From Hirsutella rhossiliensis (taxonomy: Eukaryota > Ascomycota > Sordariomycetes > Hypocreales > Ophiocordycipitaceae), in NCBI RefSeq assembly GCF_020360975.1, contig NW_025408677.1, positions 2,542,001 through 2,606,000 on the forward strand: a stretch of 64,000 bases of DNA, read 5' to 3'. A program made the position numbers and the translations under genes. Shown here one piece after another: positions 1-12,126 of this stretch. The notes under the pieces are model-generated. The model had not been told where the DNA came from. It did not search any database and saw only the letters and a list, made by a program, of their open reading frames with translations. The first letter of the stretch is position 1; every line of letters begins with the position of its first letter.

Positions 1-2564
1 CGTATGTAATTACTCTTCGTACAGAATTTCGTCAAAATGCCATATGGGCTGGCTGGGTCCGTCTCCAACGACGGTTCAACAGTCACAGTCCGGGCCGCGA
101 CACGTCGTCTTCACCTCGGCGCCGAATCGAAATGCCTGCCTTACCGCACCATGCCGCAAGCAGGGCACCTGCAAGCATCCCCAGTACCGCTCGCTGCAGC
201 TCAAGACAAGGGTGTCTGTGCAGCGCCTTGTGTAGTTGAGTGGCTTGGAAATACCCAGCAAGCACATGCACTCTGTTCCGACTAGTCACAACTTTGTGCA
301 TTCTGAGTCACAACGCCCGACATTTGCTGCAAGTGCTTTGTCTGTGCTGCCCGAAACAATAGGCCTTCTTTTCGGGAGGTGTCCCAAGATGCAAGCTGGT
401 CCCTCGAGGCTCATGGCGAACACGTTGCCCGGCAGGGGAATGCGGTTGCAGGCATCTGACACTTGCTCTACATGATGCACTGCTGCTGCTCTAAAAACGA
501 TGAGCCTTCCACTCGAATGACAGATGAGCAACCGCATACTACCTACCCATGTACGGGCCTGCAACGAACCTGTCACCTCAGGAACAGCTTCCGGCATTCT
601 TGTTGCTGCCGTCGCCGTCGCCGCGCCCTTGACCTGGTCGTAGTGATCTCCGCCGCTCGGGTCAGCCCTCGGGAGAAAAGAGGATTGTCGCTCAATTACT
701 CTTCGTCCTGTTCCACACCCGGTAACCTGCCCAGCCTTGGTGCCCGGTCACATCTGATGGGATGGCAGCGTGCGTGCTGGTTAGAGCACGGGGACAGCCA
801 GGTCCAACGAGAATTTAGTCTTCGTATCGGAGCCCTGTCTCTCCTCTTGCCTTCTTGTCGCCTCTTTTCCCTCGCGATGCGTGACGTCTGCTCCTCACCA
901 TTAAGCCAGGTACAAGGTCCATCCTCAGCGGCATGGCATCGGGTTACAGCGGGACCGTGGTAAGTTACATATGCACACAGCCCGTCAGGTCCCTGAATCG
1001 AGACTTTTCCCTACTACTAACTAGCACTTCGCTGGCCACTTGCCAATGAGCGAGCGGGCTATCGAGCAGATACCTCAAGCATGTGCAAATCAACTGGCCT
1101 GCGGGTATATACACGAACCTAAAAGTACCGACACCGTGGTTGCCTATATAGTGACGTCTACTCGGTGGACTACAAAGATCCTACACCGGTGCTGTGTTAA
1201 GGACTCAGCGGGCAAGAAGGTCTTTGCATTGAGCCTGTAATAATTAGCAGGGGTCCGAAAATCATTTTCTCCGCCCTGTCTCAAGTGGATATGCAACAAC
1301 AAGCTTTTAAAAACGGCCCGAGAGTCGACTTGGGCAAACATGCTGTTCTGTTTGAACAGTACAGTACATGCAAATCCGGCAATGCTGGGCGATGGAGTAC
1401 AAACATGCGAGAAACTCTACCCGAGAGTACCTTCAGGGTTATGCTCAAATTTAACCCCCTATAAGAGGGCTTGCGCTAGTAAGTTGTCTCTTGTGTGGCA
1501 TTTTGCTTGGCCCCGGTTGGTGAAGGTCTCATAATCGCCAATTGTAAAGCGTATGGGCGTAGAGATTCCATGCTGCCAAGTAGGGTTCGACCAGTTGTCA
1601 AGGCCTACTGCTTCTCGTCGGTATCCGAATGGACTCTCCGCTGGGTACAATTGCCAAGCGCCTTGATCAGGATTTTGCTCGACGCCTCTTTGCAGCGTAG
1701 CATTACCACCCGAAACAAACCCCGCCTCCACCCCCCATGTCAAGTGGAAAACAAGAGAAGAGAAAAAAGCAGAACGAAGAAGTGAGGGGGAGAAAAGCTT
1801 TGAATGTACAGTCGAGTAAAGCGTCCGAGGCTTTTGGTTGAACGGCTAGAGAATGGTATTGCTCTATTTACTTCTATGTACATGTTTTGTACGGCCTTGG
1901 TACAAGATGCGCACCTGCACAGTAGTGTCGGTAGGAAAGGAAGGCAGGCGCACCGGGGAGGGTGTTGAAGCAGGTAGGTGTGTAAGTTATACCTTAGCGT
2001 GCCCGTCTCTTGAGGGGGGGCAAAGCGCCAAGTACCGCATCTAACCCTGTTCTTCGTGCTGGATACCAGCCCACTGCCGCAACAGCTGGCTCGATTCAAG
2101 GGTACTTCTTTTACGGGACAAGTTAGTGCTGTACGTGCCGGAGAGCAGCAGCGGAGAAGGCTCCGTTTTCTTAATTCCCCCTCCCCACAGAACGGCATTC
2201 TCTCCCCTACCTTGTCATCTTTCCATGCTACAGTATCCTATCCTCCCACCTCAGACGCTGCTCGTACCTGGTAGATGCACAGGCGCAAACCGCATTCGAA
2301 TCCCCTCCCCCCGGGGTCGTCGTCGCTGCTTTTGTCATCGACCAGTCACACGCGTACCGGACAGTCTACTTAAACGCCATCAGGCGAACATCTCATTCAA
2401 CGGCCGCCGCCATTTCTCCCGCTGCCACGCTCCCAACGTCGAGCCGCCGCGGCACTGCCAGCGCCCTCCCCCCTCCTCCCTTTCGCCGCCCTCGCCACCC
2501 GCAAGCCGGCCGATATCATCAAGTCTGTGCCGCTGCCGCACTCGCGTGTCGCGACGAAACCGCC

Positions 2565-2570
2565 TATAAA
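2565..2570 (+). promoter_or_regulatory. Possible TATA box of wc-1
   Basis: The hexamer TATAAA lies about 290 bases before the wc-1 start codon in a GC-rich setting. If used, transcription would begin near 2595-2605 and would exclude the 2580 upstream ATG but keep the one at 2849. This is inference from sequence alone; large fungal regulator genes often have several promoters. Confidence 0.25.
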
Positions 2571-2579
2571 CCGCCATCG

Positions 2580-2654
2580 ATGACAGAGATTTGTTTTTTT
2601 GCCGCCAGCCGCTTCGTCAACCCGTCCGGACTGGCCCCGTTCCCCCGAGACTAG
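2580..2654 (+). promoter_or_regulatory. Upstream ORF in the wc-1 leader (24 codons)
   Basis: An ATG at 2580 opens a 24-codon frame that stops with TAG at 2652-2654, about 205 bases before the wc-1 ATG. The peptide resembles nothing I know. It matters only if the transcript begins upstream of 2580. Upstream ORFs are common translational brakes on fungal regulator genes. Confidence 0.3.
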
Positions 2655-2848
2655 ATCCGCACCAAACGTCCGCACCTCCTCGCCCCCCAGAAACGCTCTC
2701 CGCGCCCGCTGCGCCTGAAAATACAGCAGCCGCGCACCCGACGTCCGAGACGACTCAAGTACGAGGCCCGCCCGCTGAGTCGGAGCGGCCTTGCTTTGCT
2801 CCTCCACTGCCGGCCTCGCAGACGTCTGGATCATAGCACTCCAGCCAG

Positions 2849-2927
2849 ATGCTGCCGCCATGGATGGCTTCTACACAAACCAGCAGCTCCCTCCCCAAGA
2901 GCTGCACCGCCAACTCTCCCAGCAGCG

Positions 2928-2958
<31 letters not shown>

Positions 2959-3112
2959 GAACAACAACAGCAGCAGCAGCAGCAGCAGCAACAACAACAC
3001 CGCCACCTTCAGCAGCAGCAGCATCAACAAAACCACCGATTGCAAATGCAGCAGCGGCAGCAGCGACAGCAGCAATCGCAGCAACACCAGCAATCGACCT
3101 CGCAGTCACTGA
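2849..3112 (+). promoter_or_regulatory. Out-of-frame ATG overlapping the wc-1 start
   Basis: An ATG at 2849 sits 11 bases before the wc-1 start codon in another frame and opens an 87-codon frame that runs through the CAG-rich region to 3112. Its context is weak (C at -3, C at +4), whereas the wc-1 ATG has GCCGCCATGG. Ribosomes initiating here would terminate inside wc-1 without making the receptor; most should scan past by leaky scanning. Confidence 0.35.
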
Positions 3113-6100
3113 ACATGTCTGCCCAGCTTCCACTCCAGCCACAGTCCGCCATGTCCCAGGCCATGCCAGATCGGCCCATGATCACTGGCGATCCACTCGA
3201 AGACATCCTCCGCAACAGCCAGAGCGATGTGCAGCGCCGGAGGAGCATGTCGCACGCCTATCGCAACTCGGTAACGCAAGCGCAGAGCCCGAGGCGAATG
3301 TCCTCTATCGGCGGCGCGGGAGACTTCATGTCGTTTGGATCTGGCAACGACGACCTCGGAAACTATCAGTTTGACCAGTCCATGGACGCAGGCATGCCCA
3401 ACCTCAACACCAACCTCAACATGGCAGACCAGATGGGCAATTTCATGGCAGAGCCGGCTGATTATTCAGCCATCTCCCCGGATCTGATGGGCTCCATGAT
3501 CCCGGCCTCATTCGCCAATATGGGCATGGGGTCCATGGCCAATGACTCCTCGGCAATGAACCTGTTTCCCACGACCGGTGCATCTGGCGCAGGACGCGGA
3601 TCATCCACCAGCCAGCTGGGTAACGAATTCGGCCCAAACCAGATGTCATCTATCGGCGCCGACTTCTCCCTGGGCATCAGTTCGGAAAGTGACTCCATGG
3701 ACGCCACGCCGAGCGCTGTCCAAGGTAGCGTGGCAGCCACCGATGACCGTGACGACGACATGATGAATATGCCGGCATCTCAATTCAGCTCCATAGGATC
3801 CACGCCAAACCCTCCTGCGACCAGCATGAACCTTGATCCCAACGTGGGCAATTTCAACCGGAGCATGCCGCCCTCGCTTTCGCGCCACGTCTCTTCGTCT
3901 GGTTCTTTCATTTCTCCTCAGCAGGCAAGCTCGTCAGCCAGCGCAGCTCCGGCCAGCGCAGCTTCTGAAACGACCACCCCGACCCCTGCACCGACTCCGC
4001 GCGAGCCCAAGGAGAAGACAATTTATTCCAAGAGCGGTTTCGACATGCTCAAGGCCTTGTGGCTGGTTGCTACACGCAAGGACCCCAAAATCCACCTTGG
4101 AGCCGTCGACATGTCGTGCGCCTTCGTGGTTTGCGACGTCACAATGAACGACTGCCCCATCATCTATGTCTCTGACAACTTTCAAAATCTTACGGGCTAT
4201 AATCGCCACGAGATTGTCGGCCAAAACTGTCGGTTCCTACAGGCCCCGGACGGGAAGGTCGAGGCTGGCTCGAAGCGGGAGTTTGTCGACGACGGAGCCG
4301 TGTACAACCTCAAGAAGATGATTCATGGAGGGGAAGAAGTCCAGCAAAGCCTCATCAACTACCGAAAAGGGGGCAAGCCGTTTCTCAATCTCCTGACCAT
4401 GATTCCCATACCGTGGGACACAGATGACATCAGATACTTCATCGGGTTCCAGATCGATCTCGTGGAATGCCCCGACGCCATCTCTGGTCAAGAAATGGGC
4501 GGCGTCACGGTCAACTACAAGCACAACGACATTGGCCAATATATCTGGACCCCTCCTTCTACCACCCAGTGGGAACCCGAGAACGGTCAGACGCTTGGCG
4601 TCGACGACGTATCCACCTTGCTGCAGCAGTTCAACCCCAAAGGCTTAGTATCGGACTGGCATAAGCAATCATGGGACAAAATGCTGTTGGAAAACACGGA
4701 TGACGTCGTCCATGTGCTCTCTTTGAAAGGCCTTTTCCTCTACCTTTCGCCTTCGTGCAAGCGAGTGCTCGAATACGACGCTGCGGACCTTGTCGGCAAC
4801 TCGCTTTCTTCTGTCTGCCATCCCTCCGACATTGTGCCCGTCACCCGAGAGCTGAAGGATGCCACAGCCGGCAATCAGGTGAACATAGTCTTCAGAATAC
4901 GCCGAAAGCAGAGCGGGTATACTTGGTTCGAAAGCCACGGGTCCCTCTTTGTCGAGCAAGGCAAGGGTCGCAAGTGCATTATTCTGGTCGGGCGCAAACG
5001 ACCCGTCTTCGCACTCAGCAGGCAGAGCCTGGAGACGACGGGCGGGATTGGCGATAGCGAACTCTGGACCAAGCTGTCCACCTCCGGAATGTTCCTTTTT
5101 GTCTCTTCCAATGTTCGGTCACTCCTCGATCTCCAGCCGGAGTCTCTTGTTGGCACAAGTATCCAGGAACTGATGCGGAAAGAGTCACGAAACGAGTTTG
5201 GCAGATCAATCGAGAAGGCTAGGAGGGGCAAGATTGTCTCGTGCAAGCATGAAGTCCAGAACCGACGAGGTCAAGGGTTGCAGGCACAAACGTTCCTCTA
5301 CCCTGGCGACGCCGCAGAAGGACAGAAACCGTCGTTTTTGCTCGCCCAGACGAAGCTTCTCAAGGCCTCGTCGCGTAGCATTGCCCCTGCGAGCACGACG
5401 GGGTCTACGGCTGCGACGCCCAGATCCAGCCCGCAAACGCCCGGCCCCCAACATGTTTCGCAACCTACAGGAGGTGCTTTGCTTCCAGAGACGCAGGACG
5501 CAGCTCTGGCCTCGGACGACAACGTCTTTGACGAACTTCGAACGACAAAGTGCTCCAGCTGGCAGTTTGAGTTAAGACAAATGGAGAAGGTCAACCGAAT
5601 TCTTGCCGAAGAACTCGGGGGGCTCCTGTCCAACAAGAAGAAAAGGAAGCGTAGAAAAGGCGTTGGCAATTTGGTCAGGGACTGTGCCAATTGTCACACG
5701 CGAAACACACCCGAGTGGCGGAGGGGACCCAGTGGCCAGAGGGATCTCTGCAATAGCTGCGGTCTTCGCTGGGCTAAACAAGTGAGAGATCCGTGAAACA
5801 GTGACGCGCAGGTGATGGTCAGTCGGACTGACATTGGGACCCTAGACTGGCCGCGTGTCACCCCGCAATTCGTCGAGGGGAGGAGGCAACAACGGGAACG
5901 GCGATTCTCAGAGCAAGAAGTCCGCATCGCCGATACCCTCTTCCCCCCTGCATAAAGAGCTCCCTTCCGAGACGCCAAAACCTCATGTGGCCGGCGTAAC
6001 TACCGGCTCAGGGTCGAGCGTCGAAGGCGACGGTGCCATCAACCCCGCCCAGCTCACAAGCCAGATGATGAGCGGCGCGATGTCCGCCACTGGCCAGAAG

Positions 6101-6205
6101 CCGCCCTCGGCGATGCCGCCACCCAGTCAGCCGTCGCTCTCGGGTGGGGTGCCCGGCTCGTCCATGACATCTATCCGGGAAGAGCGCGAGAACAGCCAAC
6201 CCTAA
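2860..6205 (+). CDS. wc-1: White Collar-1 blue-light receptor and GATA transcription factor
   Basis: CDS join(2860..5781,5846..6205), 1093 residues. WC-1 pairs with WC-2, senses blue light through a flavin in its LOV domain and activates light and clock genes in the nucleus. Seen in order: a polyglutamine N-terminus (about 20-90), a LOV domain around 420-530 with the photoactive-cysteine motif GQNCRFLQ (Cys457), two further PAS domains near 608-700 and 735-820, a basic KKKRKRR nuclear-import motif near 926, and a GATA zinc finger C942-x2-C945-x18-C964-x2-C967. The 64-base intron is supported because the finger must continue from LRWAKQ into TGRVSPR; reading through would stop five codons later. 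The start has an excellent Kozak context and no in-frame ATG lies just upstream. Length is close to Neurospora WC-1. Identity is secure. Confidence 0.97.
2920..3110 (+). repeat. CAG/CAA tract encoding polyglutamine in WC-1
   Basis: CAG and CAA codons fill most of this stretch, interrupted by a few His, Glu, Arg and Leu codons. It encodes the glutamine-rich activation-type segment of WC-1. Purely seen in sequence; such tracts vary in length between strains. Confidence 0.9.
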
Positions 6206-7471
6206 GGGGCCTACCTGCCCCCGACGCTCTCCGTTGTTTGCCCAATTATGAAAGTTGCGCAACTGTGGGACGTTCTTGTTTGCTTCCGTTGGTTGTCGAA
6301 AACGTGGCATTTATTGCAATATACCCGCCAGTTCACGCCGTTTATCGAGTTTCTGCGGCTCCAAGGGATCGGTGCCCCAAGAAAACTGCTTTCCCCCTTC
6401 CGTCATCGCGGGGATTTCCTTTCCTGGGCTCACGCCGTTGCACTCTACATTCACGGCTCATGATGGGTCCGGGTTGGAGTGTTCGTTTTGACCCCGAACG
6501 TCTTGGAGCCGATTTGGCACGGGAGGGAGACTCGGTTGGGACTGGAGACTAGACACGATAGTGCATCACATACACGAGGCGTTGGTGGCGAAGACTATTG
6601 CGATTTTGGATCTACCGATCGATGCCCATCTCAACGCCAGTTATATCTCCCCCGCGGCGTCAGAGTCTGCTGTGCGCCGGGCCGTCTTCTAAAGTAAGCT
6701 GCCGAAATAGATTATAGCGAGAATCCTACAAAGGTTGGGCGGCGAGTCTTGATAGCATGACAACGCAGCTTCGTGTCGCGGCGACTGGGGGAGAGAGGAG
6801 CGGTCAGAGATATTAAACTTGATGCTCGGCACGGGAGAGCGCCGCCAAGCAACACGCAACACGCACACATGGGAGTAACGGCCAAGGCCAAGCAAGGAGT
6901 GCAATATATGCGGCGTTTCTGTTGGCAGTCTACGTACGAGGTTGAAACATGATGCCCGATCTTGGCTGGCGATGTCGGGGTGCAGACGGGCTCCGAGTTT
7001 GACAAGAAGATGCTTTATTGGGGTTGAAGAGACGTAACAACGACTGTTGGTTCTCGCTATATTGTCCAGAGATGGACTTGGTGATTTGCGAAAGATGAAG
7101 TTGAGAAACGACACCGACTGTCTCTTCCCTCGCCTGTCGTTGGCTCAAGGAGACCTGAAGGTGGGGGGGGGGAGGAGAGGGGGCTGGGTTGGCAGACCTG
7201 TTCCAAGTCTGACAATGGGACCTCTAGGGGGCTGAGAGGTGTGCGAGCTGGCTTATTGACGCTTACCGCTTGGAAGCCTGTGGTGACATGATGCATGAGA
7301 AGGCCAGGGACGGAGGGGGGAAAGCAGAGAGCTTTTACAGCCACACGAATAATGTGACCATACGGAGTACGGAGAAGCACGTTTGAACAGTTGTCCCCTA
7401 ATAAACGGGCTCCCTGTAAGGATCCCTCTCTATTTGGTAACATGACAGGAAAAAAGAGGATACATGACCGT
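6206..7471. other. wc-1 / UGGT tail-to-tail intergenic region
   Basis: This stretch separates two converging genes and should hold both 3' untranslated regions. No frame on either strand looks coding. A G-rich run sits near 7160-7185. I see no repeat family member or RNA gene. Confidence 0.6.
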
Positions 7472-10400
7472 CTAGAGCTCGTCCTTGGAATGGACCCTGC
7501 CGCCATCCGCCTCATCCCAGTTGCGGCTCTTGGTATTGACCTCGCGTTGCGCCTCTTCTCCAATGGCGTCAGGCTGACGACTCACAGCCTCCTCATCGAC
7601 AGATGCAGTGTCCCCCGCGCTCTTCTTGTCTTGAAGCCTTTGCCTTCGCTTTTTGTCCACCTTGGCAATCTCATCATCGTAGACGGTCCACTCGGGGACC
7701 TGGCGTCTGGCGCGGTCGAGCTTGGGCTCCTTTGTCTGCGGGTTGTTGCAGAGATCAATAGTGCGCGCCTGCGTCAGGCTCTCATCGCTGCACCACGTCT
7801 CGCACCACAGCCATTCCTGCGGCAGACTGTGGATGGGAATGTCGAACTGCATGTGGTTCGGCAGGTCCTGGTCCAGGTTGGACAGGCTGCCCGGATCCGC
7901 GCTCAGCGCGTGGTACTGTTGCCGCAGCCGATCGCCGGCGGCGAGCTCTCGGAAGCGGCGCAGGTCGACGACGTAGAGCGCCGAGATGTGATAAGGGCGG
8001 CCCCGAAGGTAGGTTGCCCAGTATCCCTGCTTCCAGAAGCGGAATCCTTCCATCTCGGTGCGCGAATCGCACATGGGTGTGAAGCCATAGGGCGCCCCGT
8101 CTAAGTCGAGATTGACCAGGTCCATCATGTCAGTCCGCACAATCTGGTCCGCATCGACGAAAATGACTTTGTCGAGCGACAGGGGAAAGAGCACGTCGAG
8201 AAACAGGATTTTGTACCCCCAAATCTCGCGTTGCTTCTCCTTCTGCTGCCGCAGCCAATGCGGCCATTTGTACGTCACCATCTCGTACTTGAATCCATAC
8301 TCTTTGGCCAGGTGCGGGATGAACTCCTTGAACGACGGCGAGAGGAACTGTTCGATGAACCAGAACTTGACGCTGTGCTTGGTGTTCCGCATGGTGGACA
8401 CCATCATGATGTTGAGCATTCGCTCATACAAGTGCCCACTGGCCACGGAGAAGATGTTGATATCCGCATGCTCCTGGGCCGACAGCGATTTGGCTTTGGA
8501 TCCGCCAAGAAGCTCTTCGGCAAATTTGATGCCCTTGGAGACTATGCTGCCAGCAGAGGAACCGTCGGCTGTTTCCAAAACATCCTGCTGCTCCATCCCG
8601 GGGCGTCGTTTGAGGCGCGGGTACAGCGTCGTTCCCTGAAAGTCCATCAACGCCAACTCAGTTCCCTCGTCATTGGGAGCGGCCTCCCATCCTTGGGCCC
8701 CTATACTCTCGATCGTGTAGATATCTGCCGTCCGTCCCTCCTTTAGCCTGATGTTGTAGAAGCCGGGATTTGCCTTGAACTGAAAGAAGCCGAGATTTGC
8801 CATCACAACCGTGTCCGTGACCATGGGACTCTTTTCTGTCGCTAACACCAGTTGCGCACCTCGAGGAGGCTTCCCTCGGCCTTCTCTTGAGTGACCCTCG
8901 ATAAGAATGTGCTCCAGCTCGTACGTGGCGTCGACGTCGGACTTGACAGAGCTCAGTTTGATGTTGTCAAGATCATGGACCGACTCTTTTGGCGCGACAA
9001 GCCATGCTGGCGGAACATCCATGCCAACTGTCAAAAGCGCCTCCGATGGCAGACTCCCAAACGTGGCTTTTAGGGCCCTGACCTTGCCATTTTTGTCAAA
9101 CGAGGGCTTCGAGTCCATGACATATCTGAAAAACCGCTTCAACGGCAGCTCGCTAATTTTCTCGCGGGGGTTTTGTATGAGTTTAAGGTATACCCCATCC
9201 AGTTCCGACAATACTTTGAGAATAGGAGCCCACCTTTGGCCCTTCTCACTAACAGGGTCCAAAAGGCCAGCTATGTGGATGCTTGCATTCTCGGGATCTC
9301 CTACTTCGATAGCAGCGTGGCTCACGTTCCAAGAATCGTAAAGAGTGGAACGAACGGCCGGCGCCGATTCAAAGATTCCTTCCGGGAGGTCGGAGTTTGT
9401 CGAGAGGGCAGTGATGGATGTGGCCATAGCTGCGGCAAGAGCGCTGGAGAGCTTGTCGCTCAGCCCAAGGTCATCAAATGCTGCATAGACTGGGAGAATG
9501 CGACGTTTTTGTTCGAATTCCAAGAGTTGCTGAAAGTCATCCGTCGTGAATGGATCGCCCGCGGAAATTGGCCCGATGACTCGACCGTTCAATATGATAA
9601 TCTTTTGGCCTGGCTCGATCCTGCCCATCTTGAGAAATGCCGAGAGGGCCGGCGCATAATTCTCATCTGCAACAGCGCTCTCGGCCGCTTTGGGCAAGTC
9701 ACTCAACTTGTCGATTGTCTCTATGGCGTCCAACGTCCCCTCTTGTGCTTTGAAGGCTGAATTCACCAGAGAAGCAGTCAAGGAATCCTCCGGGTTGTGA
9801 ATGAGCTCGAGGCGTGCGCCTGGGTTGTTGCGTTTGAACTCCAAGGCTGCCAAGACCAGCTCCAATCCGTCAGGGGTTGTCATGTCAGCGACAATCGTTG
9901 CAGTGGCCCAATTTTCCTTTGTCGACTCCGAATATGGTTCGAGGACTGGAATAGTGCTGAATAAAGTGGCGTGCTCAGTGTAGAACCGGCTGACATCAAG
10001 CATTCGAAGGCCCTTGTCGCTGTCAAGCGCAATGTATTCGTTGCGTCTCGTGGCCGCGCCTTCCAGAAAGACGCCGGGAACCCAAGCCTCTTCATCCAGA
10101 GTTCCTTGGAATATCTCTTTCTGAATCGTTTGAAGGTCTTCACCGATCTTCATACTCATCGTCTGCATCCAACTCTGGTCGCGAGTGATGATAACGCCAT
10201 TCATGAAAAGGAGTCTGCTTGCCGTGTCCGCTTTCAGTCTCTCCGCCCAGTGACGCGCCAATTTGGTCTGTTTCTCAAAGGTCTCCGCCTCGAGTACTTC
10301 GGGCAGTGACATTCTCAGAGAGCCCGAGAGCGGCTCCCCACTGGCGACAACTGTGGTAAACTGCTTCTCGTCAACTGCGGTTTGGGGATTCTTCTCCAGG

Positions 10401-12126
10401 CCTTCAATATAAGCCAAAAGCGCCTCTGCACCGTGATTTTCCAGCAAGTAGTATATCACCTTGGCTTGAGCGGTAGCTTCGACGGTGGACGTCAATGGAA
10501 CCAAGCCGAAATGTATAGGGATGCCCCGGCTCATGATAGATGCCATCTGAGTGACAGTATTCACGTCCTCACTTTTCGAAAAATCCACAGGCACGACAAG
10601 GTTGAAAATATTGAGGCCTATTGGCGGCATCTGGCCAGGAAAGGTGCGTTGCAGCAGCTGCAGGGGATGGTCAGTTTTTGAACTCATGCGGACAGGCTGC
10701 GAACATACCGATGACAAGGACTTGGGGTAATTATCATAGCGCGGATCCTTTTCGAGATCATTGAGCCAGACAATGACTCGTCCGTCTTCCAGTCGGTCGG
10801 TCCAGTCATATCTAGGCGATTCTTGTTCGCCCTTGGCCATGGAGACGGCCTTGTGGCCGAGGAGCGATACAGCTTGCTTCCCATTGAGACCGAGATTTCG
10901 AACACCGTTGATGAGTCTCCTCTCACGGCGAAGCATCTCCACAAGAGCGAATGGTTCGATTTGACGGTCAATGAGTTGAACGCCATTCATCCACAGAACG
11001 TTTACTCCAGCAGGGGCGGCATTCGCCTGGCTTTGCTCACGAGCGGTGCTGAAGGCCTTGGAAATGTTATGGGCAGCGATAGATGCAGAGAACCTGGGGA
11101 AGTCTTGAGTTAATCTGATGAGCGTTTCGAACGGGTTATCGCTCTCTTGAATAAAGGATGCGGCTTTCGTGCCAAGCGAGACAAGCTCGGACGTGGACAA
11201 CGGCTTCAAGTCAGCAACTTCTTCCTGTCCGTCGAGAATGTCACCCGACTCCCGGAGTTTCCGCCCCGAGTCCGGAGCGTCTTCTCTGTCGTCAATCACA
11301 ATGTAATCTGTCCTTTTCAGGGCCAGTTCGACGCCGAAACCGCTGACAGGTAAGGCCTGGGCAGTGCTCGCCTTGCGGAGACGATAACGTAGTCGATACT
11401 TGAGTTCCAGAGCGCGAGCCGCTTTGCTCAGAGCTCTGTGAAACTCGCCGAAGGAGTCTGAGGTCGGATCGGCGAAGAGGACAGCTTCCCGACCAGATCC
11501 GAGTATGCGGTCAAACGGTAACGCTATTTCACGGCTATGTGGAAGGTCAGATTTATACTTGGACACTATGAAAGGGAAATTGTCACGTACGACGATGAAA
11601 GACCCTCTTTGACGAAGCTGTCCAGCGCCGGAGTACAGTACTGCTTTCCCTCGAGCAAGACCCAGTTCTGGCAATGGGAATCGGCGACGAGAGGTTCCAC
11701 CGCAGTGGTGTAATATTGGTAGTGAGCTTCAACCCGAGGAGCAGCGGACCGGAGCGACAAAGCGAGGTTGAAAGTGGAAAGAGCCTCGGAACTTGGAATG
11801 TGGCCGTCATCCTTGAGCACGGCCACGAACTTGTTGTATAAGTCGGCATCAGATGAGGCTGAAGCGAAATGGCCACTCGCAAGCCGGTCGAGCAAGGGAA
11901 AGTAGGCTGTCTCGTTCTCCGCCGCCGCAGTCTCGCTAGCCGCGACTTAGCATCCGTACGACGAAGACGGAAGTCAATTGGGGGGAACAAACAGGAGCTC
12001 CAGCAGATACGGTCCGGCTGAGAATGCCGCGTTCATGCCGACGTTGACGGACGGGGTGGCGATAGCCGGCAACGCTGCCATGATGGCGGCGCACAGAGCC
12101 CATGGTAGGCTGCGGGAACGAGCCAT
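7472..12126 (-). CDS. UDP-glucose:glycoprotein glucosyltransferase (ER folding sensor)
   Basis: CDS complement join(7472..10657,10709..11534,11591..11935,11993..12126), 1496 residues. UGGT reglucosylates N-glycans of incompletely folded glycoproteins in the ER lumen so that they re-enter the calnexin cycle. Residues 1 to about 22 form a signal peptide (MARSRSLPWALCAAIMAAL). The large sensor region follows, and the C-terminal 300 residues are a GT24 glycosyltransferase domain with the DxD metal motif in VIFVDADQIV and a second DQD. The chain ends in the ER-retention signal KDEL. The three introns (57, 56 and 51 bases) are set by canonical ends and by family continuity, for example PYLLELL joined to ETAAAEN. 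The 51-base intron has no stop and keeps frame, so a read-through model would carry 17 spurious residues. It faces alpha-COP across a shared promoter region. Confidence 0.95.

Larger units (their letters stand above)
1..2859. other. Long wc-1 upstream region without a convincing gene
   Basis: I see no open frame here with the codon bias or family resemblance of the genes around it; short frames on both strands are out of character with the local G/C-ending codon use. The last 600 bases are pyrimidine-rich and end in a perfect-context ATG for wc-1, so this is best read as promoter plus 5' leader. A TATAAA stands at 2565-2570. Two upstream ATGs (2580 and 2849) are listed separately. A gene whose exons lie mostly outside the window cannot be excluded for the first few hundred bases. 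Confidence 0.6.

Noticed and set aside
1740..2198. 152-codon minus-strand frame upstream of wc-1
   Set aside because: Rich in Cys, Arg and Leu with a Phe/Leu run from a pyrimidine tract; looks like chance.
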